Assembly: GCF_040939455.1 (NCBI RefSeq)
Contig: NC_134108.1
Span: forward strand, 12,801,501 to 12,865,500
Origin: Microcebus murinus
Lineage: Eukaryota > Chordata > Mammalia > Primates > Cheirogaleidae
Direction of reading: 5' to 3'
Length of the DNA: 64,000 nucleotides
Both the position numbers and the translations under genes were made by a program. The notes below the pieces were generated by a model that did not search any database, was not told where the DNA came from, and worked only from the letters and a program-made list of their open reading frames with translations. Numbering within the stretch: position 1 is the stretch's first letter; each line of letters opens with the position of its first letter. Below are positions 1 through 12,344 of the stretch, in pieces.

Positions 1-339
1 ACAGGTCTCAGCTACTGTGCTGTTAGGTACTGCAGAGACAGCTTCCAGGGACAACTGCCTCTCCACAACTGGACAGAACAGAAAGTTCACACAAAAAAAT
101 CCAAATGGATGTGGGAATTAAGTAAATGATAAGGTATTAATAGGATCTCAAATGATGGAAGAAAGATAGATTACTCAAAAAAACAAATAACAACAAAAAA
201 ACCAGTATAGAGACAATGGGATAACTACCTGGGAAAAGATATATAAGTTGGCTCCAAAAGCCATACCTTTACATAAATAAATTCCAAATGTGTCAAAGAT
301 TCCATTGTGTTTGAAATTATTAAATCATGGCAAAATAAT

Positions 340-418
340 TTATATATATGTGTGTGTGTGTATATATATATACATATATACACACACACATACACATACA
401 TGTATAAGTATATGTGTA
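340..418. repeat. Alternating TG/TA/CA microsatellite forming an inverted repeat
   Basis: A run of TG dinucleotides (about 349-360) passes into TA dinucleotides (361-371) and then, after a short centre, into TA and CA runs (374-391). Because the CA arm is the reverse complement of the TG arm, the whole block is a near-perfect palindrome of roughly 20 bp per arm. It is simple-sequence DNA; the short open frame across it is not a gene. Confidence 0.85.
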
Positions 419-723
419 TTTTAGTTTTGAAATACAAATAGAAACACTACTCTCACTGCTCTGCATCCTGCATGTTTTCACTTAAGAATATATGTACACA
501 CACATATATATCTCTGGAAGAATAAAGAAGCTATTGATAATAGTGGTTATTTCTGGGGATAAGTACTGATGGCCTGTGAGAGACTATAGACATTTTATAC
601 CTTTTGAAATTTTGTCCCACTTATATTACACATTGTAAAAATAATAAGTAGATAAGAGAATAAGTAAATTCTTAAGGAAGCAAAAAAAAAAAATTCAAGC
701 TAAGTGAATATTGAGGAAATATA

Positions 724-1111
724 TATTATGGGCTGAATTCTGTCTCCCCAAAATTTCCATGTTGAAGTCTTAACCCCCAGTAGCACAAAATGTTACTGTA
801 TTTGGAGATAGAGTCTTTCAAGAGATAAGCAATTAAGTTAAAATGAGGTCATTAGGGTGGGTCCTAATCCAATTTGACTGGAATCCTTTTAAGAAGAGGA
901 GATTAGAACACAGACATACACAGGGCAAGACCATATGACCACAAAGGAAGAAGATGGCCATCTAAAAGCTAAAGTGAGAGGCCTCAGAAACCAACCCAGT
1001 AGACACCTTGATCTTGAACTTCTAGCCTCTAGAACCATAAGAAAATAAATTTCTGTTGTTTAAACCACTCATTCTGTGGTATTTTGTTATGGCAGCCCTA
1101 GCAAACTACTA
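724..1111 (+). repeat. MLT1-type solo LTR (ERVL-MaLR)
   Basis: The sequence opens with gggctgaattctgtctcccc, continues with the MaLR landmarks gttgaagtcttaacccccag, gaggtcattagggtgggtcc and aagaagaggagatt, and closes with aataaatttctgttgtttaa and gttatggcagccctagcaaac. That order is the MLT1 LTR layout, including its AATAAA signal. No internal MaLR sequence flanks it, so it reads as a solo LTR in plus orientation. Subfamily is not assigned. Confidence 0.85.
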
Positions 1112-3040
1112 CTTTACATATAAATATACACACATATGTATGTATACATGTATATTTATACATATATATACTTATATATGTAGTAATAAATAATTGAAAG
1201 CTGAGTTTAATTGGTTTTGTAGCTTTTCTCTATAGTAATAATTGGAAATGAACATTTTATTTCCTATCAGATTTACATTAATCCACTTGGATATTAGAGT
1301 TCTTTACTTTTTAAATAAAACTCAGGGTATTGTCATTGCTTTCTTCCTTACACAAATACTGAGGTTTAAAAATAAGTTACCCTCCATTACTTGGACAAAA
1401 CAGATCAAAGAATAATACGACAGCCTCTTTAGGTCTTTCACAAAATTAATTGGTAATCTCATTGCATTTCTTATGGAAAAGACTTTTATTAATTATCTTT
1501 AGAATTCTTAAATGGAGTTGCAATTAACATTCATTTTCACGTCTTTTATTAGTCCCAAAGTGGGAACCAACAGCTAATTGCCAAAGCTCACGTGCCCTGA
1601 TATCTGAGGATGGCACCTTCAAATCTCAGGATTGCTAGTCTAGCGTGGGGAGGGATTCCAACGCTGAGTGGATGGGGAGGAGAGGACATCGGAGTGACTT
1701 ACTAGATATTAAAAAAAGTGGATAGAAGCTATTTTCCACACACTTTAGTTGTTTTTATTTTTCACCCCCGGCATCATAGTCACAAGTTAAAAGCAGCAAC
1801 AGATGGTGTCAGTTTTATAGTACACAGTGAAAATGAACCAATCAGGAATATAGCCCGGTAAATCAATGAATGCAGATTAGGAAATTTAGATTTGTTGATT
1901 GTTTAACAGCAAGGCGTTTTGAAATGGAAGAAAGGAAGAACCCCTCTCCTTGCTCACCTCTTTGCAGAGTTCTCCCCTGTTCCGGGCTCCCGGGCTTGCA
2001 GAAGCAGCCGCACTTGTTGCTATACAGCAGATTCCTTCCTTTATTTTCCTTTCTCTGAACCTGTAAAATACTTAACGTTTTTCCAATTCATGCTGGACAA
2101 GATCATTTAATGGATGTTGATTTTAAAAGAAACAATGCTCCTTCCGCTGCAGCTTGGAGCTCTCCTCTCTCACACAGCAGCACGAGGAAAAAAGCGATTT
2201 TGTGTGTGTGTGTTTAAACCTTCGCAATGCTGAGGTTGATACTGAATTTAAATGATGAAGGAGGAATAATTCCTGCCCTCTAGAAATTCACAATCTGTGA
2301 TAGACCATCCTGTTCCATTTATAAAGAACAGCAGAACAAGAGCATGATATTGGAAGAACAATAACATCTTAGTAATATGGGCTGTTTCTAGTAACAGTAA
2401 AGGAGAACGATTTGCCATCAGATGACTATCTAGAGAAGGCATGGGGGTGAGGACACTTCTTGTCTGGGTTTCCAACAGATCTGGGCAGATTTTGCAACAG
2501 AGTGAGATTTTAGACACTCTTAAAATAATCTGATAGAGACAGCTTTTCTAGAGCATGTTTTCCCCCAAGTATTCTGGCCCCTAGCTCGTCTACACAGTAC
2601 TCAAGAGCACAGCTTAAGACCATACGCGTAGCCCGTATCTGTCCTTCTCCTAAGGGTTATGGTTTACACAGGTAACATAGTGAAGGACAAACCTGAGACA
2701 TGGAAAAGCCGAATTTAATCTTCAGGATGTATGAGTTATATACGATTAAGGCAGGTATTAATTTAAATAAACAGTAGCATCACCTCTATTATATTGTTAG
2801 AACTACTTTTCCACCATTTATTACCTAAATAACTATCAAAAGTCAAATATCTGCACAGCACTATCCTAGGTCCCTACCAAATGCATTTTGAGTTTTTTCA
2901 GGCTTTATAATTTTTTATTTCTAAATACAAAAAGATCTTTTGGGTTATATTACCCTTAATGGGTGAAAGACAACAACATAGCCAAAAATATAATAGAATA
3001 AGAATGAAGTAAATAATAACAGTGAGGCCCATCTGGAGCT
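1112..3040. other. Unique AT-rich DNA, no gene recognised
   Basis: A short AT/CA-rich microsatellite lies at about 1120-1185. The rest carries no repeat that I recognise. Around 1560-1680 and 1920-2230 the base composition is more balanced and includes a CACGTG E-box (about 1590) and a CTAATTG homeodomain-like core, which could be non-coding regulatory sequence; nothing here proves it. The two short open frames near 1870-2110 have no recognisable domain. Confidence 0.5.
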
Positions 3041-3240
3041 GCACAGTCCAATACAGTGACCAATAACTACATGTGACTATTTAAATTTAATTAGTTCAAA
3101 TTAAATACAATCTAGAATGTAATTCCTCAGTCACACCAGCCACATTTCAAGGGCTTAATAGCAACCAGCAACCAGTAGCTATCACATTGGGCAACACAGT
3201 AGGTGGACATTTCTAGCATTGTAGAAAGTTATACTGGACA
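3041..3240 (+). mobile_element. MER5A-type non-autonomous hAT-Charlie element
   Basis: The block begins with a cagtccaatac terminus, contains the landmarks agccacatttcaagggctta and ccagtagctatcacattggg, and ends with catttctagcattgtagaaa and atactggaca, the complement-like partner of the start. This is the order found in MER5A/MER5B, small internally deleted hAT-Charlie derivatives spread in early mammals. It is decayed, and it abuts a 7SL-derived monomer. Confidence 0.75.
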
Positions 3241-3241
3241 T

Positions 3242-3417
3242 GCCTGGCACAGTGTGCATACCTGTATCTCAGTGATCAGGAGGCTGAGGTGGGAGGATCG
3301 CTTGAGACCAGGAGTTGGAGGCTGCAGTGAGCTATGCTCTGCGGTTGTGCTACTGCATTCCAGCCTGGGTGACTGAGGGAGACCCTGTCTCTGAAAACAA
3401 ACAAACAAACAAAGAAA
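3242..3417 (+). mobile_element. FLAM-like 7SL-derived Alu monomer
   Basis: A single Alu left-arm unit: aggaggctgaggtgggagga, cgcttgagaccaggagttgg, ggctgcagtgagctatg and cattccagcctgggtgactg, followed by a tail of aaac repeats. It has one arm only, without the second Alu monomer, which fits the free left Alu monomers that precede dimeric Alus in primates. It sits between the MER5A remnant and an L1 3' fragment. Confidence 0.8.
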
Positions 3418-3722
3418 GGTGAAATAACTCAGACACAGAAAGTCAAATACCACATGTTCACATTTACAAGTGCGAGCTAAATAATGCACGCACCGGGACA
3501 TAGAAAGTGGAATAATAGACATTAGAGACTCAGAAGACGGGAAGGGAGGGAAGGTGGAGAGAGTCATGGGATGAGAAATTACCCAATGGGTACAACACAC
3601 ACTAATTGGGTGAGGGTTACACAAAAAGCTCAGAGTTCCCGGTACCTAATATAGCCATGGAACACATCTCCGCATGTACTCCCTTGAATCTATGAAAAGT
3701 TATTTTGTTCAAAAAAAAAAAG
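3418..3722 (+). mobile_element. L1 3' UTR fragment with A-rich tail
   Basis: After the FLAM tail the sequence matches the end of ORF2 and the 3' UTR of primate-type L1: cagacacagaaagtcaaata, ccacatgttcaca, gcgagctaaataatg, then cgcatgtactcccttgaatc and a final A run at about 3711-3721. It is a 5'-truncated plus-strand copy of about 300 bp. Confidence 0.75.
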
Positions 3723-4800
3723 TTATATTGGATACTGCTGATCTGGAGATTATTTTGCTGCTGGAAGCGTTACTAGAGGAATGTTTCCTCCAGGGCATCT
3801 TGAGTTTTCACTCAGTAAAAAATAAAGGAATTACAGGTTTTTGCCTGATAGAAGCACAAGAACATTTTTAAGTAGCTTGCAATTATTCAATTATTAATTT
3901 TCATAACTGCCCTTTACTTTGTAAACATTTTTTAAATAGAGAAAAATGATGTTTTTGGCAGAAAAATAGGATGAAAAATAGAGGCTAGAACTTCCCAGTG
4001 GTACTAGAGGCAGCAGCAGAGGATGGGGGTAAACTGCTGGGTTCATAATCCTTCTGCTGCACAATCAAAGAGGAAAACAGAAGAGGAGAATGGAGAAGAT
4101 TCTACGTTGCAAAGCCCAGCACAGAGCTAGCAAAATTCTGGCTGCTAGCAAACTTATTTCCTCCCATTCACTGAGGCACTTTGATGTTGCTCAGCAGTAC
4201 GTTCATTTTGATTTCTTTTAATAAAATGCTTAACCGAAGGAGAAAAGGTGAAGAAAGAAAATGTCCATGTGACATTGACAAGTTCTGGCTGAGGAAAATG
4301 AATTAACATTATTGCTTTATTTTTGTTTTAATCCATAGAAAAGTCAAAAGCACTGATTTTAAGCAATCGCTTTCAATAACTTTGTCACCATCCTTAGGGT
4401 GTTTTTAGGAAGAAAGAGAGGAACAATAACCTCCTTTTAAAAAGCACTAGCTTTATCAATTGTGTTAAATAATTTGTTTTTATGTTATTTTGCATCACCA
4501 TAATTTTTCTTCCTATTCTAACTTTGGTGCTCTGGCTTTTCTTCACCTGGCAATTAAAGTCCTTCAGTGAAGCCAAATTGTAAGGAAAGCAGCTGCTAAG
4601 AGCTGAGATGGAGACAGGAAATCGTGAAGTGGTTTCCTTAGCAATGGGAATTATTTGAATGCTTTTAGAAGCCAATTTCTTGGCTTCTCCTTTCGCTTCT
4701 GTCGGCTTCCCTTGCAATCCCTTACAACCTCATTCACAAATTTGTTTTTCTCCTGGCCTTATACACATTTTTGCTATTTACCTTAGAGAATATTTTAAAT
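3723..4800. other. Unique DNA, nothing recognised
   Basis: No repeat family, RNA gene or coding exon was recognised. A 107-codon open frame on the minus strand (4394-4717) has no domain or splice context and is considered fortuitous. Confidence 0.45.
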
Positions 4801-4804
4801 GCAT

Positions 4805-4930
4805 TTATTCTGAGTAATTACCATGATTTGATCTTTATGCTCTGTATACATGCATTAAGACATCACATCATACTCCATAAATATGTACAATTACTATAGG
4901 TCAATTCTAAAATAAAAAATTAAATTAAAA
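4805..4930 (+). mobile_element. Old L1 (L1M) 3' end fragment
   Basis: Landmarks of the L1MA/L1MB 3' end are in order: taattaccatgatttgatc, catcacatcatactccataa and atatgtacaattactatagg, followed by an A-rich tail with aaataaaa-type runs. Only the last ~120 bp survives. Confidence 0.75.
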
Positions 4931-5034
4931 ATGCCCCCCAAAATAAATAATTGGTGCCTTGTTTTCTTCAAATGCACCATATATAAAATCATGGGTGTCA
5001 TATTTGCCACCATTTAACAGTGCTGCTTACCAAG

Positions 5035-5541
5035 TATAGGGGGCTGAACAGTGGCCTCGAAAATATCAGGTCCTAATTCCTGGAACCTGTAAATGATGCC
5101 ACCTTATATGGAAATTTAGACTTTGCAGATGTGGTTAAGTTAAAGATATTGAGATGGGGAGACTGTTCTAGATCACCAGGGTGGATCCTAAATGCCATCA
5201 TACATGTTCTTTCAAGAGAGGCAGAGGGGGACCTCACATACACACATATACACACACATACACATACACACACACATACACTTATGCATGCCAGAAAACA
5301 AGGCAACGTGAAGATGGAAACAGAGATTCGAGTAACATGGCCACAATCCAGGAATGCCAGCAGTCCCCAGAAACTGGAACAGACAAGGAAGGATCTTCCC
5401 CTTGAGCCTGTGGAGGGAGCACAAGCCTCCCAATACTATGATTTCAGCTTTCCAGCCTCAGAAACTATGAAAGAAAACATTTTTGTTGTTTTAAACCACC
5501 CAGTCTATAGTAATTTGTTATAAAAACCACAGGACACTAAT
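5035..5541 (+). repeat. MLT1-type LTR interrupted by a (CA)n expansion
   Basis: The MaLR LTR landmarks are gggctgaacagtggc, attcctggaacctgtaaatg, ctttgcagatgtggttaagt, gattcgagtaacatggccac, gatttcagctttccagcctc and ttgttgttttaaaccaccca. The copy is in plus orientation. A CA/CATA microsatellite at about 5238-5284 lies where other copies carry the gaca-rich segment, and it is responsible for the artificial His/Thr-rich open frames here. Confidence 0.8.
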
Positions 5542-6654
5542 ATTCCAAGAAAAATTAAAAAGTACTAACTATAGTTTTCAAACAGGCATAAACTATACAT
5601 GTTATCACATGCTGGAAGTTCAGAGATTAAAAAGAAAATGAACACACCATAGTGAATTAGAATCTCTTTTGGATTAGTAATTACAGATATCATCAGAAAA
5701 ATGTATTTCTAATACTTAAGACCAGAAATCAATTCACACTTCTGCTCTAAAAAAGCAATTACAGCCCCTACAATATCCTGTGCTGATTACCAGCCATTGA
5801 GATATTCCCACTAGAGTAACTAAGGGAACTGGTGACTACTTCCAAAGCAGGAACAGAAGAATATTGGCTGTCCTCATTATCTCGGTAGAATCCCTTCTTT
5901 GTGAAGGAGTGAAACCACTGTATCCTTTGTCTCTGGTTTGCAGACAAACAGTCCTGTCAAGGGCAAGCAACTAGGAAAGACAGCGCTAGTCCTGCACTTG
6001 TTGGAGAAAGGGGCTATGCTGTCCTGTGCCAGCTGGATTGGCTAGGACAGACAGAGGGAACAGCTGTATGGGAGAAGAGGCTCTCCCAGCTGCCAGCTGA
6101 GAATATTCACCGATAACGTGCAGGTGTCTCTCCAGGCTTGCAAGTCTCGTCCTCAAGTGTTTCCTAAGCATGTGGGCTTTGGGATAAAGGAGCCTGCCTA
6201 AAGGGAAAGGAAAAAAAAAATAGGATTTCCTAGAATTATACGCTGTGCCAATTTGGATATATTAATAGATCATGTACAAATGAGACCATGGCAGAGTCTG
6301 CTTGAAGAAAGTGCAAAACAGAGCTTTCTCGCCCAGTGCGATCTTGAAGGTTGTTCTTCTCAAGTGAATGCCTTAAAGAGAGCCCTCCCCCCAGTGCTGG
6401 CCAGGGTATCAAATGTATGTCTTAACCTTCCTCACCCCCCAGTTTAAGGATTGCTATAAAGTTGTAGACTTTACATACATAGTGCAGAATATGGCTCCTC
6501 CCAGACACCGTATCACTTGTGAGAGGAAACACGAAAATCAGACGGTGGCGGGGATAAAAAGAGGATGTCCCCCTGAATGGGGACATTACCTAATACTGGA
6601 GGGTTCTAGCTCTTGCCTCGGCAGATACTCAGCAGGAGAAAAATAAAACAATGT
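5542..6654. other. Unique DNA, nothing recognised
   Basis: No repeat or exon was recognised. The short open frames at 5986-6171 (minus) and 6253-6646 (plus) lack domains and splice context. Confidence 0.45.
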
Positions 6655-6862
6655 TATAGAGTACTTATCATATGGCAATCACTACGCTTAGCACTTTATG
6701 TCTATTTCATGTAATCCCTTAAAAAACCCTCGTAGTCTGTGAGATTTACCTGTTTCTACAGAGACAGAGATTAAATAACTTTACTCAAATCATACAGATG
6801 ATAAGTGGAGAAATCTAATTCCGAACCCAGTTCTGTGTAATTCCAAATTCCATCATTATACC
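6655..6862 (-). mobile_element. MIR SINE
   Basis: Read on the plus strand it shows the inverted MIR pattern: tagagtacttatcatatggc, cgcttagcactttatgt, catgtaatccctt, cagagacagagattaaataa, ctttactcaaatcatacag and ccgaacccagttctgtgtaa. These correspond to the MIR tail, core region and tRNA-derived part in reverse orientation. It is strongly diverged, as expected of a mammal-wide SINE. Confidence 0.75.
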
Positions 6863-8944
6863 AAAACAAGATCCTTAGGAGAACTGGATGAATCCAGAAA
6901 AGTCCACCAGATTGACAATTCTTCCATTTCCTTATGATCAACAACAGAAGAGAAGTCAACAATGGTCATAGTCTTCAAAAACAGATGAGTTGAGGAAAAA
7001 AAAATTTTTGAGATTATTAAAGCAGCTCAAATGTTTTAGGAATAGACAGATTTATGCCTAGTGTTAGAACAAAATAAGCTGAAAATTCCCCAACTCCAGT
7101 TTTCTTCACCCAGCTCTCAGCTCCACATAAATAATACATATCACATATATATTGCTTTGTAAATGTGTGTCCCAGAGGAAATTTTCTCTTCATGGCAGTC
7201 CTTTCTTCATTGATTAAGATAATATGCCTTTCTAATAAAATCAAGCCAAGAAAGAATGTGTATTTACATAGTAAGGTCAACTTCATCATTTTTGCAAGAA
7301 AGTTATATTAGCAGAAAGAATATGCATCCCTCGCATAAATCAGATCCAGCAGTCACCAGCAGAAAGAAAATTAATTCTTGTCTTGACAAAGTATGTTTGC
7401 TTTTGTATATTTTAGGAAGGAACACTGCCACAGAATAGCTGAAAGTGAAAAACCTATCGGGTTTGTACCCTTTCCCCTTTCCAAGAAATTAGAATTCAAT
7501 CTGTCCCAGCATCCAGAATCAGAAAAAGAGTAATCCTAGCAATACCCGATTGATATCTCACACAATGTGGTCAAGAAAGGAGGGCCCTGCCACACCAATT
7601 TCATTTGAAAGAAGAAAATTCATCATACAGAATAACTGGAGATTGGAAGAAAATAGACAATGGGAAGAAATTAAGGATGAAGGAAGGAGATAATTGCAAA
7701 GGCACATCTTCACGTTCTCTAGAGGATGACCATCAGTTCTTGGAGGGATGGGAAATCTCTCACTGTGACAAGAAGGAAGTCAACTAGTCTGGCAGATTTG
7801 ATGGAGACAGAACAAGGAAAGTCTCTGCTGGTTGTCTGTATTTTCTCAGTAAGATATCAGCTGAAAGTGGGTATTGAAGAGTTGAGGAATATTTGTTATA
7901 TAGTTTCTGAGAAAGTTGGCAATGCAATAATTATCCATGTGTACCTAAAAATACAGTTTAAACAGGTAAAATTATAATGAGAGTTCAACAACTCCACACT
8001 CACTATCAGGATGTATTGACACAAAGCTCTCAAATACTGATAAACCAAACAGACAAAAATAGAGGGGGTAAGGAAGATTTGAGCAACACTATTAATAAGC
8101 TTGAGCCAACAGAGAGCCTCCTATATAACCCCCCTTTCCAGAAAAATAGTTTACACTATCTACATGCTAGGCTGTTAATGAGATCTCAACAAGGCCCAAT
8201 AATTATTGTCATTTATTTACATTGTCTCTGACCCATTCCAAGGGAAACTAGAAGTCAACAATAAGCTAGTCCCACAAAAAATTAATGCTAATAAGTTAAA
8301 CAAAAAAAATCACTCATAAATAACTTGTGGGTTAAAGAGAAAATAACAATATATAATACAAATATTTAGAACTGAACAATTATGAAAGTGGTGTTTATCA
8401 AAAAATAGAGGATGCAGCAAAAGCAAGACAGGGCATTATAAAACAGTTCAGGACTGCAGAGAGATGTAAAGAAAAATAATCTCTTAATCACATCATACAG
8501 AAATAATCAGTTAACATTTTTTGCAATGTTTCAGGCTATTGATACCAATGCAAAGCAATTTCCTCCATCCTTCAGAGCCTGTTCACAGGCTCAGTGTTGA
8601 GCCTAAGTGGATCAAGTGCTTTAAGAACAGCATCCCCCAAAATGCAGGTAAGATTTTTCCTAAGGAGAATTTTGTAGAGTAAAACATTTTTCATTACTTA
8701 ATCAAATATAATCTTTTTCATTAAAATTTCTACTATAAGGTCATGCTTACAAGGAACACTGTCTGTACTCCAACATTTTCCATTCATCTCAAATTTAATA
8801 TGGTTTAAGATGTGAGATGTGTTTGCAACCTGATTGGCTGGCTTGCCAGTTTATTTCCAATGCATTAATCAGTTGTCACATATTAAAGAATCATTCTTTT
8901 CCCCAAAATACCTAAAGGTTTGTCTTTTCTATTTATCTGTGTTT
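6863..8944. other. Unique DNA, few recognisable relics
   Basis: Mostly unclassified. A short stretch at about 8440-8535 resembles the 3' end of old L1ME copies, but is too short to call. Small open frames (7017-7289 minus; 7605-8231 plus) show no domain. Confidence 0.4.
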
Positions 8945-9470
8945 GAATTAGCCCTTGCTGAAATAAGAAAATACCCCAAAACTCAGTGACCTAAACACTA
9001 AGAATTTATTATTGCTTAGCAGTGTGTGGGTCAGCTACACTGTCTTCTGGTCATGGCTGAGCTCAATCAGGCATCTCCTCTCAAAGTGGGTAGGAGACTC
9101 TGGGATATTGGCTGAGCTGCCTCATGTATTTTGGGTCAGGCAGCACTACAACAGCCTAGGATGGCTTTGGTTGGAATCATTGAGTACTTTTGCAACTCTC
9201 TCTGTTACATGCATTTGTCTCTCATATCGCTCATGCTAGCCCAAGCATGTTTTCATGGCAATCATAGAGAAGCAAAAGAAAGAACAGGAGCAAGGAAACA
9301 AGAGGGTAAGACCTAGTAATGTGTAAGAACGTCACAAGTCCATGCTTGTATCACATTGCCTCACCTCCTATTAGCCAAAGACAGCACATGAGCCCAATCC
9401 AGGTGGAAGGGGACTGCTAAGTTATGCTGCAAAATACCATGTGGATACAGGGAGGCCATTAGTAGAGGCC
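8945..9470. repeat. Probable ancient interspersed repeat, unclassified
   Basis: The segment has the layout of an old mammalian repeat that I know by appearance but cannot name: aaaactcagtgacctaaaca, ttattattgcttagcag, gggtcagctacac near the start, and cctattagccaaagacagca, catgagcccaatccaggtgg and tgtggatacagggagg near the end. The segment at 61365-61960 starts and ends in a similar way. A library search would settle the family. Confidence 0.45.
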
Positions 9471-9622
9471 ATTAATAAAATCAATGTACCGTCATCTTTC
9501 AGTGGTGAAGTAGTTTAATATACAGAATATTCAACCTACTACAAACTTTTAAAATCTTCTTTCTGAGAAATTTATAAAGTAGATTCTATTGTGAATGCTA
9601 TCTCTTTTGCATTCTACTTTTT

Positions 9623-9956
9623 TTTCTTTTTTTTTTTTTTTTTGAGACAGAGTCTTGCTCTGCTGCCTGGGCTACAGTGCCGTGGCATCAGGCTAGCTCA
9701 TAGTAACCTCAAACTCCTAGGCTTAAGCAATCCTTTTGCCTCAACCTCCTGAGTAGCTGAAACTACAGGCATGCGCCACCATGCCTGGATAATTTTTTCT
9801 ATATATTTTTAGTTGTCCAGCTCATTTCTTTCTATTTTTAGTAGAGATGGGGCCTCACTCTTGCTCAGGCTGGTCTTGAACTCCTGACCTTGAGTGATCC
9901 TCCCCCCTCAGCCTCCCAGAGTGCTAGGATTACAGGCATGAGCCACCACACTGGAC
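9623..9956 (-). mobile_element. Alu SINE, strepsirrhine-type
   Basis: Full dimeric Alu in reverse: a T run, gagacagagtcttgctctgc, gtggcatcaggctagctca, gtagctgaaactacaggcat, the A/T-rich linker region with gttgtccagctcatttcttt, gctcaggctggtcttgaact and ctaggattacaggcatgagc. The flanks cattctacttttt (9610-9622) and cattctgcttttt (9960-9972) form a 13-bp target-site duplication with one mismatch. The gtggcatcaggctagctca wording is the strepsirrhine form of the right arm. Confidence 0.93.
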
Positions 9957-9972
9957 ATTCATTCTGCTTTTT

Positions 9973-12344
9973 AATTATATAATGTTGACTATTTTCATTT
10001 ACATATTTTTTTCAATCAAACAAATATTTTGTTTGACTATTTTTTAGTTTCCATTTATGTAATTATGTAGTCTGAAAATAACAATACTCATTCTCATCTT
10101 TTCTACTACTTTTTGCTTTGTGTCAAATTCAATGTGTTATAACTTATAAAATAATTGATTATTCCAAAAGTGAATGCAGATGCTTCTAATTTTTCAAAAT
10201 TTAATATAAGGCTACCTATTAATTCAAGAAAGTTATTGCTTATAATATGAAAAATTGCTCATTCTATTTAATAAAATATTTTTCTAATTCAGAATGCAGT
10301 TGTATTTTATAAAACTGAGTATTTATCAAGTATGATAAAAAATTTCCCTTCCTTGGATATGCATATGATAAATTATGTTAATAAGCTCCCTATTGTTGAA
10401 TAACTTAAAAAATCTATTAGTGATATTGAATTATTCTTATAGTATTTGGCTTAATTCACTAATATTTAATACTTTTGCTTATAGTCATTCATAAGTGGAA
10501 TTTTTCTGTAATACAGTGTATGTTTGGGGAAAACTACAGAAGGTTTGGTGTCAAGTTGAATTGGGAAGAAGTCAATGTCCCCAAAGAGTTTAAATAGTTT
10601 AAAAATTAACTGTTCCTTTAAAATTTGATGGACTGCACCTGTCATATCTTTTCAGCTTGGCTTTAATGATGAGAAGCCCAATCTAAACTAAATTAAGCAT
10701 ACATACATACATTTGTTGTGGCTCATAGAATTATCAAGTCCAGGTTTACATACTGGCTTTGAACTTTGCTGGCTTCAGGTGCTCAAATGTTGTCCTGCAG
10801 CCTCTACAGCCATTCTTCACTACTCAGCTCTGCCTCCTTTTGTGATTACTTTATTCTTAGGCAGATTTACTTCATGTGGTAGAAAAAAATGGTCAACAGA
10901 AGCTCCAGGCTTTGATCTTGTAACTATAAAGAAAAAAAAAAAATGACCCTCTCTCACTCCATATCCATACATGTGGTAATAACAGTAGCAGAGTTTGTTT
11001 GAATGACACAGCAATCACCTGGACCAATTGCTGTGGAATAGGAGGTCGGGAAATAGGATCATCCATACCCCAGTTATAAACCTGCCTGTGGACAGGATTT
11101 TTCATGCATCATGAGAGCTTCTTAATTTCGTAAATGATCCTCTGCATTGTCCTCGATGGAAATTCTATTGCCAACCTATAAATTATTGTATCTGTATTTT
11201 ATGTATTCCTTGTTTTCTTCTAGGCCACTGGGTATTTTTAGGGGAAAAGATGAACAAATATAATTAGAAAAGAACTAACTACTGAAACTAATATAGAAAA
11301 TTAAAAAATTAGAATATAATGAATAGAAAGGGAGTAATCGAACAGATTTTTTTATTACAAAATTGTTAATGTTTTCATTACTCAGAAAATTCTATTAAGT
11401 CCTATATATATAATGCATTATCCATATTTTACATTAAGCTAATATTATATTTTATATTATTCTCAAGAACAATTGTAATACTAGAAAATTCATTTCACTT
11501 CATAATCATCTATAGTATGAAAACTCATATGAATCTTTATGTTTTCAATAAAATAAAGTTCCAGACTTAGAATACATTTCTGATGTTCTAACCTTCAATA
11601 ATCAATAAAGCCTGACAATATTAGAAACAAGAAACCTGACAATGTTGCTATTTTCTTATGTAAAAAAATATATAAATAGTACATATATAAATATCCTAAG
11701 TACACTAACTTCAAAACTATATAGTCTATGAGGTTGTATTTATATCTTGGCAAGCCAATTTTAGCATATTTATACATAAAAATATATAATCATTTTTAAG
11801 TGGAAAATTTTATTCAAACATAAAAAAATTTTGGTAGGTGGATAATTGCTAATTTCTATTCCTTTTTGTCAATTTTTTTACTTTTCCAATTTTACACAAT
11901 ATGCATGTAATTTAGTAGCACCATAAAAATAATAAAAAATATTTTTTTAGTTCTGTATAGGTACTCATAATATAAATGTTCCCTTCCTTTTGTATTCAAA
12001 TTTAAAATGTAAAAATGTCAAATTATATTCACATTTAAGAAAATACTATATAATTATGACTATATAAATAGCATTTGTTAGCTCTGAGTTTATTCTAAAT
12101 CTAACCTTCTAGATTTTCCTATTCTTGATCAGAATTCTCTAATGAATATTCATTTTTGAATACAGCAATTTTTTAAAATATAAATTGAATGCTGGAAAAA
12201 GTCTCAAGAGAAACTAGCTCCATGGTCGTTAACTTTTAATTGGTCAGGGATTTAGAATTAATTGCTAATACTGTTAATTACTTTTGAATTATCATATCTC
12301 AAGACTTTTTCCCACACTTATTTGGTAACTCAGGTCCTTAATAT
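9973..12344. other. AT-rich unique DNA
   Basis: Very AT-rich (long TA/TTT stretches, for example 11390-12070) with a short CATA run near 10700. No repeat family or exon recognised; the short open frames at 10713-11105 lack support. Confidence 0.45.

Noticed and set aside
5131..5523. Open frame of 130 codons with a Thr-His repeat
   Set aside because: It reads through the (CA)n tract inside an MLT1 LTR; the protein repeat is a by-product of the microsatellite.
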